A stretch of DNA of 64,000 nucleotides from Leptodontidium sp. MPI-SDFR-AT-0119. Its lineage: Eukaryota > Ascomycota > Leotiomycetes > Helotiales > Leptodontidiaceae. Positions 53,926-64,000 of the stretch are shown one piece after another; position 1 is the stretch's first letter, and every line of letters begins with the position of its first letter. The position numbers and the translations under genes were made by a program. Under the pieces are notes generated by a model. It made no database searches and had not been told where the DNA came from. It saw only the letters and a list, made by a program, of their open reading frames with translations. The stretch spans positions 186,001-250,000 of the forward strand of contig JAHLEZ010000024.1 in NCBI GenBank assembly GCA_020726505.1. The letters run 5' to 3'.

Positions 53926-55493
53926 GAAGGATGCCAAAGAACAGCAAGAACAACGTGAACAGCCGGAAGGGCAATTCGTTTGAATTGCTCGACGAATCTA
54001 ATGGTGATGACTCGATCACAGTTCAAACTACGAGCACTCGGGGGCGACCTTTGAAGCGCACCCAGCCCTTCGAGCCCAATTCACCACCCCATGCGAAGCG
54101 GGCCAACTCTACGAGGGCTACGACATCTCAAGCAGTACCAACGCCAGTGGATACCGACCAGTGGGCACAAGTCAAAGCCCTCCTTACGCGTGTCGAATCT
54201 GCCCTCTTGTCTGCGGAGCGCCCTCTTGTCTGCGGAGCGCCGAGCGGAGAAAGCAGAGCAACGTATCGAAACTCTAGAGGAGTTCGTACGAAACGAGCTT
54301 TTCCCACGAATCAATACACCCCCCTCTACGGGTCCTTCGCCTCCACCGTCGCCTCCATCGTCTCCACCGCCATCGATAGCCCCAGCTCAGATTCCGGGGA
54401 TTGGACTTGACCTCAGTCGAGTGGCGATCCCGGAGATCAGGGGGGGGGACGCAGGTGCCGTGCGCAGACGTGTGAATGAGGCCCTGAAGGAGAGGGCCAT
54501 AACGTGCTTGGGGGTCAATTCTAAGGGGAATGGCCGGTACCGGCTTCTCTTCCAGGGCAAGGACACCGACACCGTACGGAAGGATGATACTTAGGTCAAG
54601 ACACACTTTGATAGGGGAACGCTATACGGAGAGCAGTGGTATCCAATGAGGGTCGATAGGGCATATCACGAGGTGGCAATGGACGAGATGGGTTGTTCAA
54701 TTTTCGGTCAACTGAATGGAGTCAAGGTTCATAAGATGCGATGGCTTGGGAATGTATCGGTGGATAAGGAGTATCGCTCGATGGTTGTGTATTTGGACAC
54801 GAAGGAGGAGGTTGATAGGCTTCTTCCAAAGATGACGGTTACTATGGCAAACGGAGAGTGCGCATATACTCGTCCGTTTGTTATAGGCCGTCAACCTGCA
54901 CGCTGCTATCGCTGCCATCTTTACGGCCATTTACACTACCGTTGCCGAGCGCCGGCTCCAATCTGTGGACAGTGTGCACTGCCAGGACATTCGGCATCAA
55001 CATGCACCTCGACGACCTTTAAGTGTGCACCGTGCGGTGGAAAGGGTGCCCACAAGGCTACTGACCCTGGGTGTCCAGTTTACCGACGAGAGCTTGCCAA
55101 GTTACGACCATCACCATTGCATTCGTACGACTAATGCGATCTATTCCAGCCTATTTTCAATCCAGCATAATCCCTCTACCACCGCATGCAGTTGCCGGCA
55201 TCTGGGTGGTTAGCTATTTCGGTCTATTATAAGAAGATTTACTTTGCATCGACTCGACATTTGTAGAGGATTATTAGGTGCAAGAGAGAGGTCTTCGTTG
55301 TCTCTAGGCTACGGGCAAGACAATTTTTACGGAATAAAGAACGCTTGTAAAGAACAGCTTGGAGAGTTTGTTTAGATATTGCTGTTTTTGGGCTCAGAAC
55401 CGAGTTTGGACGTAGCTAGAGTAGGCGTAGCGGATCTTCGATAGCTGCCTATGGGCTCCGCCCTATCTCGGGCGTAAATGAACATCATCATCA
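53926..55493 (+). mobile_element. ORF1-only non-LTR retroposon, copy 2 (1.57 kb), 11-bp TSD
   Basis: Direct repeats ACTACACCAAC at 53915-53925 and 55494-55504 flank a unit with the same structure as copy 1: five bases of leader, ORF1, then a 3' UTR containing GCGGATCTTCGATAGCTGCC and a hairpin (GGGC/GCCC). It ends GGGCGTAAAT and a short ATC-repeat tail (CATCATCATC). No ORF2 is present. Length, boundaries and ORF content agree with copy 1, although sequence and tail type differ. The pair therefore represents a family, not two chance truncations. Confidence 0.85.
53931..55134 (+). pseudogene. Retroposon ORF1, copy 2, frameshift plus nonsense
   Basis: ATG 53931 (MPKNSKNNVNSRKGN) opens the same protein as copy 1. 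A 19-bp tandem duplication at about 54199-54236 (unit CCCTCTTGTCTGCGGAGCG) shifts the frame within the coiled coil (SALLSAER). The shifted frame carries RAEKAEQRIETLEEFVRNEL and the RRM-like part. TAG at about 54592-54594 replaces a Trp (KDDT*VKTHF against DDTWLRTHF in copy 1). The C-terminal zinc knuckles (CYRCHLYGHLHYRC, CGQCALPGHSASTC) remain intact to TAA 55134. The duplication is a simple slippage event; the TGG->TAG change fits RIP. Confidence 0.88.
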
Positions 55494-55504
55494 ACTACAC
55501 CAAC

Positions 55505-56130
55505 AATACCAGGTCAGTAGTAGCATCTAACACAATGCCTTGTTCACACAGCTCTTCCTAGTAAGATCTTAATGTACTTTTTTATTGCAGAACCCTATCC
55601 TCTATAATCATAGCTTCATCAAGCACGCTGACCTAGATGCTGACAACAGGTGTACGCAGTAGTGCGAACGTTGTTGACTTCCCTACCTCCCTACCAACCT
55701 GAACACTCTCTTCACAAGTTACCTTACGAGCAGCGATATCGACACGCATTTCGCAGACCTGCGGTAGGAACAAGGAAGCTTTTGGGTGTGAAATATCCAG
55801 ACGAGATGTGCTGTCTAATTTACTCGTTCGCGAGATCATTACATTAGGTGATAGCAGAAATGAAATACCATTCAATTAGTACATCCGCGCCACTGGTGCC
55901 CTCCAAGGCGCGGGCTCTAGTTGTGGTTCTGGCTGTGGTTCTGACTCTGCTTCAGCTCGCCTGCCTCTACCGCAGTACTTCTACGCCTGCGGACACTTGC
56001 TATTTTCCACCTTCTTCGTACTACTCACCACTTCCACTTCCGGCTCCGGCTCTATATTCTCACGCTTCCAGCCACGTTTTCCCTTGCTTTTGATAGCGTC
56101 TTTCGTAGCACGCTTTTCTGCCGAGGTCGC
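55505..56130. other. Intergenic, weak low-complexity frame
   Basis: A stretch at about 55910-56080 reads as Ser/Gly/Cys-rich (SSCGSGCGSDSASA) in one frame and hydrophobic in another. Its simple-sequence character (repeated GGTTCTG and CTTCCAC) argues against a gene. Nothing else is seen. Confidence 0.35.
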
Positions 56131-57074
56131 TACAGTCGGACCGCATCAAACACGGTAATTCTGAAAAGTATATGTTATAAAGAATCTGTTTAATTCAAAA
56201 TATACGCCTAATTACTAGCGTTATAAAGACCCACTTTTTGTCCCGATCGGGCTAGTTTTCGAATTTAAGTATTTAAAAAGGTAATGTCTTGGCAGACCCA
56301 TTTTTTTTGAGATTTTTGTTTTTTATATATACGTTTTAAAAAACTTATAGTGAATATTCTAGAAAACCTTTTGCTTCTAAATTTATTATAAATCCAAATA
56401 AAAGTTTTCATAAGAAAATAATTCTAGAATCTTTAATAAGCCCCACTTAAATTCAAAATGTAAAGAATTCTATATTTAAGAAAAGTTTAAAAATAATATA
56501 ATTAATATTTATTATATAATATCACTTATATTATATAATATTATATCTTATAATAATAAATAATGAGTTAACATGTATTAATAATTAGTTATTAGCGTTA
56601 AAATCCCCACGCTACAAGTATAATACTACGTCTTTTGTCTAATACATTCTTTTTTTGTAAAAATCTAAAAATCTCGCTTAATATACTAACTTATTAATAA
56701 GTTATTAGCTTATTATTTTTTAGGTCTATCTCTTTATTACCTCTTTATTTAAGGAGCTATAGTAGTAAAGTATCACGTAGGATAGGTTGCCGAAGGCTCT
56801 AAGAGGCTTATTAAAGCTTTATTACAAGTAAGAAAGAGGGTTAAGGCTAAAGTAATTACAGGGGGGCAAAAGTGGACCGCTGATAACGATTTGGGCATAT
56901 TATATTAATAGGCTAGAGGAGTTATTACATTTGAAGAGGCTAAGTTAGACGACGATTCTACAGAGTCAGAGAGAGAGATTCTTGATTCGGATTTAAACTA
57001 TTACTCTTTATAAAGCACTTTTATAACTGCTGAGCTAGCTACCGCGCTAGTAAATAAATACAAAATCTAACTAA

Positions 57075-60000
57075 TCAAGCTAGTTCGTCTACTTCTTGCC
57101 TAGCTTCCGGAATTATATCAAACTCCTTCATTATAATCTCCGAAATAGTTCTATGGCCACTTTGTTTCTTAATACACCAAGCGGCTTGTTTAACGCTAAG
57201 TCCTTTTCGATAAGCATCTATAAAGCGTGAAGCTCTATTACAATACTTTCGTAGCGTATCAAGAGGACAAGAATCTAAAGCTTTAAAACAAGCTTCTCTA
57301 GCCTAAAAATATAAATTAATATATATATAAAAATAGAGTTATATAACGTACCTCTGGAAACGTCTCTTTCTAAACCTGTCGATATAAGTTCTTACAGTAG
57401 GCCCAATATATCTTAATCGGGTTTAGCTCGCAGTGGAATTTCGGTAGAAATAAACACTTATGGCCTCGAGCTAATAATACTTCTTCAAGCGCCGACTTTT
57501 GCTCAAAAAAGTCTTTGTGATTAGCTAGAATTCTCGCTAAGTAACAAGTTATAGGCTTTTTTGGAGGCCAAGATAAAATTAGGTTACAATTCTTCTTAGC
57601 TTCACCAGAGCACTTAACAACAGGGCAATTTTTACCTATAATTATTAGTAATTAACTTAATAAATAGAAATTACTTACTAATCGGTAAACAGCCTCTCTC
57701 GGCAAGAATCGCCCTAATCCCCTTTGGGACTTCTTCGGTTATAGTCTTCTTAACTCTCTTCTTATTCGGGTGGCCTTCAATTGCTACCTTAATAGTCTTT
57801 TCGACCTTATAATTAAGCTCTTAAAGAGTCCCAACTAGCCCACGAGCTTGCTTAACTTCGCTAATATCAGGAGGAAAAGTTGTATTTTAAAAGTCAGTTA
57901 GTAAATACTTCCTAAAAGGGAAGGTATAACTAACCTTCTGAGGCAAAGGAGCTCCACCCTCTCCAAGATTCATCGCAAAGGCGTTTAAAGCGCCGTCTCC
58001 CTTGCTAGCGTGAGCACTTGATTAGTCGAATATAAAGACGGCTGTCTTATTTAGGTGTTTTTCTTCGAATATATCAATAGCTCGCTTAACCTAATCAAGC
58101 AGTTGCTTTGTATCCCAATAAGGCGTCTTTTGCGGCCCACCGGGATAAATGATTTCCCGAGTATCTTTTAAACTAATCATAAGCCTCCCTTTAAGACTTA
58201 TAAAGTCAGAGTAGTGAATAAGGCCTCCTTTACTCTTTGAAGGCATTTTTTGTTGATTTTCGTCAAGCCAAATTCGCTTAGAATACTCCTTAGCGTGAAA
58301 ACAGCTCTCGTCGTAGTAGTAGATAACATACTCTCTCTCTCCAAAGGGTAGGTCAGGTGTGATAGGTTATAATACCCCATTAGAGTCTTCTTCGTAATTT
58401 GTAGTAAGCGATTGATAGTAAGCTATTTGTAATAGAAACTCCTAATAAATTATTAGTAAATACTTCCTAAAAGGGAAGGTATAACAGACCTTTTGACGAT
58501 ACTCGATTACATCTTCTCTTTCATGGCCGTCTATATAAACCCCTTTCTTTTCCTCGGTAGCGTGAAATCCAAGACGATTTAACCACTTATAAGTGGCTGT
58601 TTTACCGAGAGGTTTCCATTCCTTGGGTTTTTTACCGGCTTTATTGCGTGTACCAATAGTCTTTCCTAAAAGAGGTTTCTTACTCTTTTTAGCCGAAGCG
58701 AGTAAGCGAGGCATAATTTCCGAATTGAGCGCGTGTCGAAAGCCTTTAGGAGTGACTGTAGCGAGCTTTTGAGCTAATAACCATACTCTACAAGCCTTAA
58801 AAACGTCTTCATTATCTAAATAAGACCGACTCTTACGTTTTCCTCCTCTAGTTTCAATAAGTAAATATCCGTAAGCGCGGTAATAAAGGAATGAAGCTCT
58901 AATTTTGCGGGCAAGAGTTATTCCATCGGCTGTAGGATGATTACTTTGTACTACTAGAAGAGAGGCTTCAATTCGACCTCTACGAGGACTCTTTTTTAAG
59001 AGGTTTTAGACGTATTGTTAAATAAGCGAGTATTCAAAGCGTAGCCGAGGTAAAAGAAGAAGTTGTTTATCGTTGACTTGTTTCTTAATCGAGTCTAGTA
59101 CTTCTCTATAAGTTCTTAGCGTAGAAGAGGCTTCTAGAGACGTATTAATAGCGTCACTAATCAAAGAGTCTAATAAGAGCTCGCGTCGTCCATTATCAAG
59201 AAACTCGATATCGTTCAAATCGTCTAACTCAATTGAGTTATCTTCGGCTTCAAACTCTGTCTCTATTAGAGCGTCAAAATCCGAATCTTCGTCGTCGTCG
59301 CTAGAATCGATATCTTCGAATATATCTTCTTCTTGTAGAGGTAGTAATAGTGGTTTTGGCGTAAAGAAAGTAGAGAGAGATTGTTAAGTAATTGACTTTA
59401 TAATTGAAGGTGTTTTAGCGAGCTTTTGAAGCGAGATTTGACGATTTAACTCTCGTTGAGTAGCTTTAGCTCGCTTTTGAGTATTTAACCCCTTTGTTTC
59501 GATAGGGGCTAATTTACTTCGATGAGGGCCTTTGGGAACTAAAATATAAGTTAATTAATATACTTATAAAGGATTAAATTACATACCAAACGTTCGAGAA
59601 GTAGTTGTTACTTCAGAAGGTAACTTAAAGCCAAGTTTACCTTCTAAATTGATAACTAACTGACTAAAGTACTTAGAGCGTTTAAACTCTTCGCTTACTT
59701 CATTCTCAGTATCTGATTCGTCCGTATCCTCCCTGTCTAGCCTATCCAGGCCTAGCTCTTCAAGATCTTGATCTAAATACTCGTTATTACAAGTAATATC
59801 ATCTTCTTCTTCACTCTCCGATCCTCCTTCGCTTTCTAGTTCACTAATCACTAGAGCTAGCGTATTTTCGTCCTCGGAATCTGATTCGTCGACTTGACTA
59901 CTATTAAAAGCAGTAGGCGTAGTAGTAGAAGTGGTTTTTATAGGTCGTAAGCGCAAGGGAAGTGTAATAGAAGTAATAGAGGATTCTGGTGTTTCTTGAC

Positions 60001-60085
60001 GAGAACGCTTTGTGATTGGCTTAATAGGCGATTCCGGGGGTGATTTAGCGAGGGTAGCGCTTCGATTTCGCTTCGAAGAAGCCAT
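57075..60085 (-). pseudogene. DDE-superfamily transposase, RIP-damaged, introns with shared sequence
   Basis: From ATG 60085 (MASSKRNRSAT) an acidic N-terminal region (SESEEEDDITCNNEYLD) leads, through at least one intron near 59580, to helix-turn-helix-like text. Then come KTATYKWLNRLGFHATEEKK and VYIDGHEREDVIEYRQK. The catalytic domain shows YYYDESCFHA (first Asp), AVFIFDQSSAHASKG (second Asp) and FLPKFHCELNPIKIYWAY (Glu). Stops interrupt it, for example TAA near 58375 and TAG near 57415. Introns at about 58485-58440 and 57935-57870 share a 33-bp block. The protein would bind the TIRs and catalyse cut-and-paste transposition; this copy is dead. The family is common in fungal genomes as a 'DDE superfamily endonuclease'. 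Confidence 0.75.
57898..58485. repeat. 33-bp direct repeat at two splice donor positions of the transposase gene
   Basis: The block starting TTAGTAAATACTTCCTAAAA and ending GGTATAAC occurs at 57898-57930 and 58453-58485, identical in both. In each case its right edge lies next to a transposase codon pair for Gln-Lys followed by GT on the coding strand. This suggests related introns inserted at similar protosplice sites. Confidence 0.7.
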
Positions 60086-60530
60086 AATAGGTATATCCAA
60101 GCCTATGGTTATATAGTAGCTACTGTGAGTGTAAAATAAAGGTTTTTTTGACGTTGAAAGTTAAAGATATTTCAACTCGCTTAATTTTTAAGCCTCAAAA
60201 GCTATAAATAAAAAAAGTGTAAACCTTAACATTTTTAAAAACTTTTTAATCTAAAAAACGTGCACGACTAAGAGGAGTAAAATACACTTATTAGATTTTT
60301 TTTGTAAGTCTTATTAAAAAAGTTATTCCTTGGCAAAGAAAAAGGACCCATTTTTTTGAAAATCGATTTTTTTTTTAATATATTTGACTATAACTTTTTA
60401 ATTACTTAGTAAAATAAAAAAAACTAGAAGGCTAAATTATATTGTTTTTAAAGGCGCAACTTTTGATTAAAAAATATCTCCACTTTTTTAAAGTCTAAAA
60501 ATTTACCGTGTTTGATGCGGTCCGACTGTA

Positions 60531-61220
60531 GTTCATCGCCCTATAGAGGTCAGTATCGACGAAGAGGATAACACGTAACAACTTCAACTAACCTGATAGG
60601 GAGCAAGGGGAATAGAAGGAACCGACGAGTTTGGAGCGTAATGTGCTTTGTGGATAGCAGCCTAATATACAGTATATGTTTTGCACACCTTCTTCCCATT
60701 GACCACTGCCTGTGCGTTGAAATCTGTCCTCACTTCCTCAGAGCGAATCTACCCATATATTTCGACGTCATCTGCTTTACCTAACCAATTCCAATACGAT
60801 TCTTTCCCGTCCAGATTAGACGCTGTCAGCATTAAGGCTTTAGCGTCCTCCGGCGGTATTGGCCCAATCATTTGACCATATCAATTCGGCACGCTGCTAA
60901 GCGCTAGGACTTAGGTTTTCTATGACTCTCGCTGTTGCGACTCTGATATTCATGTGGAGGTACAAGGTACAAAATCCGTGAATAAATCAATCAATCATCA
61001 AATGCATCTACAACCACCCTTCCTCTACGTACTAATACAAATTGTACCAGCGTAACCGCCAACCTGCAACCAAATCCTCACCTCCTGGCTCTCATTATAT
61101 GTGCCCATCTGCTGCTTGCTCTTTCGTAGCGTTGGTGGAAAACCGGCACTCTTCCGGTGTGCTTCACACGGCTCAAGTTCATGTCCACCAATCGCTCTTG
61201 CTTGGACCCAATAAGAAGGT
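60531..61220. other. Intergenic, nothing supported
   Basis: Right flank of the DDE element and downstream region of the rhodopsin-type gene. No recognised frame or repeat. Confidence 0.4.
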
Positions 61221-62514
61221 CTATGAGGGGTTCCTGTTCCCAAGCACCCTTGGGAAATGGCGTCGGAGAAATGGCTTGAAGCTGGGCAGGCATGCGCAAA
61301 TGATTCCAACATTAACCTCAATCGTGCTAAAGTTTAATTACCATCAAAGGATCTATGATATAACGAACCAAGAGGGGATATAGATAATGCTACTCACGTC
61401 CATATCATAACGTCGCTAGCAAACCATGTTATGTCTGCTGTACTAATAAAAAACAAGACTTTCTTCAGCCGGATAATGCTGACTATACAAACGCTTTTGG
61501 AAATTAGTTTATTCTCTTGGTTCGTGAACAATTTGTGGAATGACTTACAGTGTCCCAGTCATAAAGAGGCCAGCCAATGCGACTTTCTCTCTCCTTGGCA
61601 ATTGCAACTTCCGTACCATTATTACAGGTAGAATAAGCATTGCAATATCAGTTGCAATGTTCAGTCCACCGTGGACCGCAAAAATTTTGGACATTTCGAT
61701 ACATGATCCGTACGTGATAGTAATATCCCAATTTTTTGCGATTGGCCTACAGTTGAACAAGAATTGGAATGATCCGAGAAGAGAGTACATAACCGTTGTT
61801 ACCATGACCATGTATACCATGATTCTAAAAGTCGGATATTGTGAGAGTCGAAGGTAGAGCAATAAGAGCGACATCTTGACAAACATAAAGGATAGGCCAT
61901 AGAAGGTACCTTCGATTAGAGTAATCTGGCCGCCAAGTTAGAAAATACTTAAACGCCCATATATAAGCATCGAATCTAGCTCTAATCCTAACAGTAGAAA
62001 GTTGGAATCTTACAATCCAAAAAGCAGGACCGAATGTTGTAATCGGTAGGTCCCACATGTGGACCCCTAGCCCGTAGTGGAGATCTTTGAATGAGTCAGT
62101 AGATGACAGCTGCTTGAATATCTCATAAGAGCCTACTCACTAACTATTCTAGTAATGGAGAGAGCTATGGACAGGAGCTATATCAGTGACAAATTATAAG
62201 TATTCGATATGTGGTCGTTGATATAAAGGTTCATACCCATCCTAGGATTATTGCATCTGGACTCAATCAGTTCAATCACCATCTTCTGATATTTGAGGAT
62301 ACTTACAATCGTCATAGGCTATGGCGTTAACAATCACCCTCCTTGTATATATTCGCAAAGCAACAACCAAACTTGCAAACGGGAGGAAGATCGCAATCAC
62401 GATAACAAGGTGATGTCCGATAGATTCAGGATTCTCGAAGTTCGGACGAACCCCAGCTGGAGGAGGGAGAACCCCGACGATCTCTTGTCTTGTTGGTAAA
62501 GGAGTAGGATTCAT
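61221..62514 (-). CDS. Fungal rhodopsin-type (SAT4-like) integral membrane protein
   Basis: The gene runs from ATG 62514 (MNPTPLPTRQ) to TAG 61223-61221 over about six exons. Recognisable pieces in order: ESIGHHLVIVIAIFLPFASL (helix 1), LRIYTRRVIVNAIAYDD, short exons with SIALSITRIV, WDLPITTFGPAFWIV, MFVKMSLLLLYLRLSQYPTF, MATVMYSLLGSFQF-like helix with FNCRPIAKNWD, NIATDIAMLILPVIMVRKLQ, RREKVALAGLFMTGT, SIIRLKK and IEVNVGIICACLPSFKPFL. The DD after helix 2, the NCRP motif and the final ExNxGIICACLP motif are hallmarks of this seven-helix fungal family. The function is unknown, with a membrane location. Several splice sites near 61900-62280 are uncertain, so a broken gene cannot be excluded. 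Confidence 0.75.
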
Positions 62515-62930
62515 GGTTTCTCTTTTCAATGAGAGCAAGCAGAGAAGGCTTCCGTATGAATTTAGTACGGTTTTGAGATTCGAAAAATGCGATTTGTTGC
62601 AGAATGATGAAACTACAAATAGAATAAAACAGAAACGGACGACAAGTTCCCAGATATATCTGATGCAACCTAGAACTCTGGGCACGTGCGGATCGCTTCT
62701 GAGACGAATAAAAAGCAACCAAAGCCACAACCAGAACTGAAAGTCAAAAAGAATGAGTCGCTGCCAATCATAGTGACTGCAGCCGTCGAGGACCAGGGGA
62801 TAGCTTTTCAACCAAGACTACCAATTTCACAGATTATGCAGGGGCTTTGGCGTTTTCTGGGGATAAGTGCGTGAGCACCTCGCCGCACTCTGCGGTGTGG
62901 CTGTTTTCTCCACTATTTTCCTTAATCAGC
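62515..62930. other. Presumed promoter region of the rhodopsin-type gene
   Basis: The minus-strand frame stays open upstream of the chosen ATG, with hydrophobic text, but the family start (MNPTPLPTRQ...) argues that this is 5' UTR. Nothing else seen. Confidence 0.4.
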
Positions 62931-62932
62931 TA

Positions 62933-62997
62933 GGCAGAATGCTGGCGGTGACCTTAGACCCCAGGTAAGTCTTGTTGTCACCGCCTAATTCTGCCCG
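62933..62997. repeat. 65-bp foldback with ~20-bp arms
   Basis: The arms GGCAGAATGCTGGCGGTGAC and GTCACCGCCTAATTCTGCC are inverted copies with a 2-base indel, and the pair is bracketed by TA (62931-62932, 62998-62999). The loop is about 22 bases. It may be a solo mini-MITE or a decayed TIR pair. Confidence 0.5.
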
Positions 62998-63080
62998 TAC
63001 CTTTCAACTCAAACATTGACAGAAAAACCCCCGATCAGCCCACTTGATTGAGATATCACAGCTATTTTAACCCTCGTTAA

Positions 63081-63310
63081 TTTTATTTTAATCTGGTTGC
63101 GGGTGCGGGGCTTAGGTTTTTGTGCCCGCGAGTTTGACCAGCTATCCCTTCGTCCGGTGAGACATTGCCCAGCGCTAAGCAGGGGGGTGCGGGCCAGCTA
63201 TCCATAAGCGAGGGAGGGGCATACTGCATTATTTTATGTACCTTTACATACAAATTTCTTAGTAAGGTACATGCGACTGATGAAAATTCGCCCAACACTC
63301 CCCCACCTTA
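63081..63310 (-). mobile_element. Possible 3' LTR edge of a retrotransposon
   Basis: On the minus strand a polypurine tract AAGGTGGGGGAG is followed immediately by TGTTGGGCGAA (63297 leftward). This is the arrangement expected at the junction of an LTR-retrotransposon internal region and its 3' LTR. The other LTR end and any polyprotein could not be identified, so this remains tentative. Confidence 0.3.
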
Positions 63311-63839
63311 GACAAAGAAATATTATAAAAGTCACATTCGCTATACGACCTCCCCGAGAGAGTATGTACTAGCTTTCCTAGTACCTTCTACTGCTTTCCT
63401 ATATAAATACACCAAACATAGCAGCTACGTTTAGGGAGCTTCTTCCGAAAGTAGATATATAATAAGTTCGAATTGAAGAGCCTCTTTTCTCCTAAGTTAA
63501 TATACAATTGAGTAAGTTGTGCCTTTGTTAAATAAGCTAGGAGCTATTAACACAACTTTACTTTAAATTATAAGTGAGTTAATTGTCATTAATTATTAGT
63601 ATATAATAAATATAACCTATATACGTTAATACTGGCTATATTAAGTAACTTGTTGCGCACTAGCGCAGTTCTTTGGTCTGGTGCATGCTTGCGTAAGCAT
63701 TCCAGGTATATAAACCCAGTCTCCAGCTCCTCTCTTCAAGGGGATAACGCTCAATTTAATCAATCTTTGAACACACTTTCCAAAACCTCATCTGATCGTA
63801 GAATCTTTCAAGCCCCCTGAACCTCTGCTCGTCTTCTGC

Positions 63840-64000
63840 ACGACATAACTAATAAAAAAGAGGCCACTAATTTCGTAGAGTAGCTCGATAAGCCTCATAT
63901 ACTTCCCTGAATTGATTAGCTAAATCAACTCCTCTTATATAATGATTATAATTATTAATAAATCGCGGAATCTTCAGCTCTTTTGTATACTCCTCCCTAA
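63840..64000 (-). pseudogene. piggyBac-like transposase relic, runs off right edge
   Basis: The minus strand from base 64000 encodes YTKELKIPRFINNYNHYIRG, then VDLANQFREVYEAYRATLRN, TAG, WPLFY, TAG, LCR. The NxYN...GVDxxxQ...RxxLRNWWPLFYW pattern is the C-terminal part of the piggyBac (DDE_Tnp_1_7) catalytic domain. Both TAG codons sit at Trp positions (TGG->TAG), again of RIP type. The upstream part lies beyond the window. Sequence between 63310 and 63840 is AT-rich with no further domain. Confidence 0.6.

Larger units (their letters stand above)
56133..60528 (-). mobile_element. 4.4-kb TA-flanked DDE transposon (Tc1/mariner superfamily-like)
   Basis: Perfect 26-bp terminal inverted repeats begin CAGTCGGACCGCATCAAACA (56133 onward; reverse complement ending at 60528) and are flanked by TA (56131-56132, 60529-60530). 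The single gene on the minus strand is a DDE transposase relic. Outer regions (56160-56900 and 60110-60500) are extremely AT-rich and non-coding. Base composition and transitions throughout suggest heavy RIP. Intact TIRs mean it could still be mobilised by a related transposase. Confidence 0.9.

Noticed and set aside
63298..64000. LTR-retrotransposon internal region right of the putative LTR edge
   Set aside because: The only protein-like text found there is piggyBac-like, not gag or pol, so an internal retroelement region could not be supported.

Overview
This window comes from a filamentous ascomycete (Pezizomycotina). The evidence is intron structure (short GT-AG introns of about 45-110 bp), several Zn2Cys6 regulators, a fungal rhodopsin-type membrane protein, DUF7770, DUF3723 and DUF3435 families, Tad1-like LINEs, and nonsense mutations of the CAG->TAG, CAA->TAA and TGG->TAG type expected from repeat-induced point mutation (RIP). 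A member of the Leotiomycetes is possible, but that is only an impression. The region is accessory and repeat-rich: intact host genes are a minority among transposons, gene relics and scrambled duplicates.

Layout. 1-4.7 kb: a RIP-damaged Zn2Cys6 regulator running off the left edge, a small MADS-box-like gene, a striking 17-bp-period array of palindromic decamers that cuts into the 3' end of a deaminase-like gene, and an unknown gene split by a transposon. 4.7-9.1 kb: a complete hAT element with TIRs, an 8-bp target duplication and an open 890-aa transposase. 9.5-13.8 kb: a DUF7770 gene, a 732-bp foldback element, a broken 2EXR gene and an unknown multi-exon gene. 13.9-17.6 kb: a degenerate DUF3435 tyrosine recombinase (the Starship 'captain' family) whose upstream side abuts an abruptly truncated FucP-like sugar-transporter gene. 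18-23 kb: a MITE, an intact Zn2Cys6 regulator and a convergent SDR oxidoreductase gene. 23.8-26.4 kb: a mosaic of gene fragments (a RING/MADS chimera, a kinase-like gene, a third MADS-like fragment). 26.4-32.1 kb: a nearly intact Tad1-like LINE with a 14-bp target duplication inside a second 2EXR relic. 32.7-43.2 kb: an S9 peptidase with a VHL-like segment, a truncated SSU72 copy, a secreted protein, an ORF1-only retroposon, an APH-like phosphotransferase gene and a small coiled-coil gene. 44-47 kb: DUF3723 relics. 47-52 kb: a Zn2Cys6 regulator divergent from a cytochrome b561 gene, followed by a partial duplicate of the regulator's 5' end carrying a 168-bp MITE. 52-56 kb: a RING-ankyrin gene and a second ORF1-only retroposon. 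56-60.5 kb: a TA-flanked DDE transposon with a decayed transposase. 61-64 kb: a rhodopsin-type gene, a tiny foldback, a possible LTR edge and a piggyBac-like relic at the right edge.

How it fits together. No single pathway is encoded. The intact-looking candidates for host function are the regulator and SDR pair (18.98-22.9 kb), the S9 peptidase, the secreted protein, the APH-like gene, the regulator and b561 pair (47-50.5 kb) and the rhodopsin-type gene. The rest documents repeated transposition, segmental duplication and RIP. All coordinates, splice sites and repeat boundaries were read by eye. Domain names come from motif recognition, not database searches.
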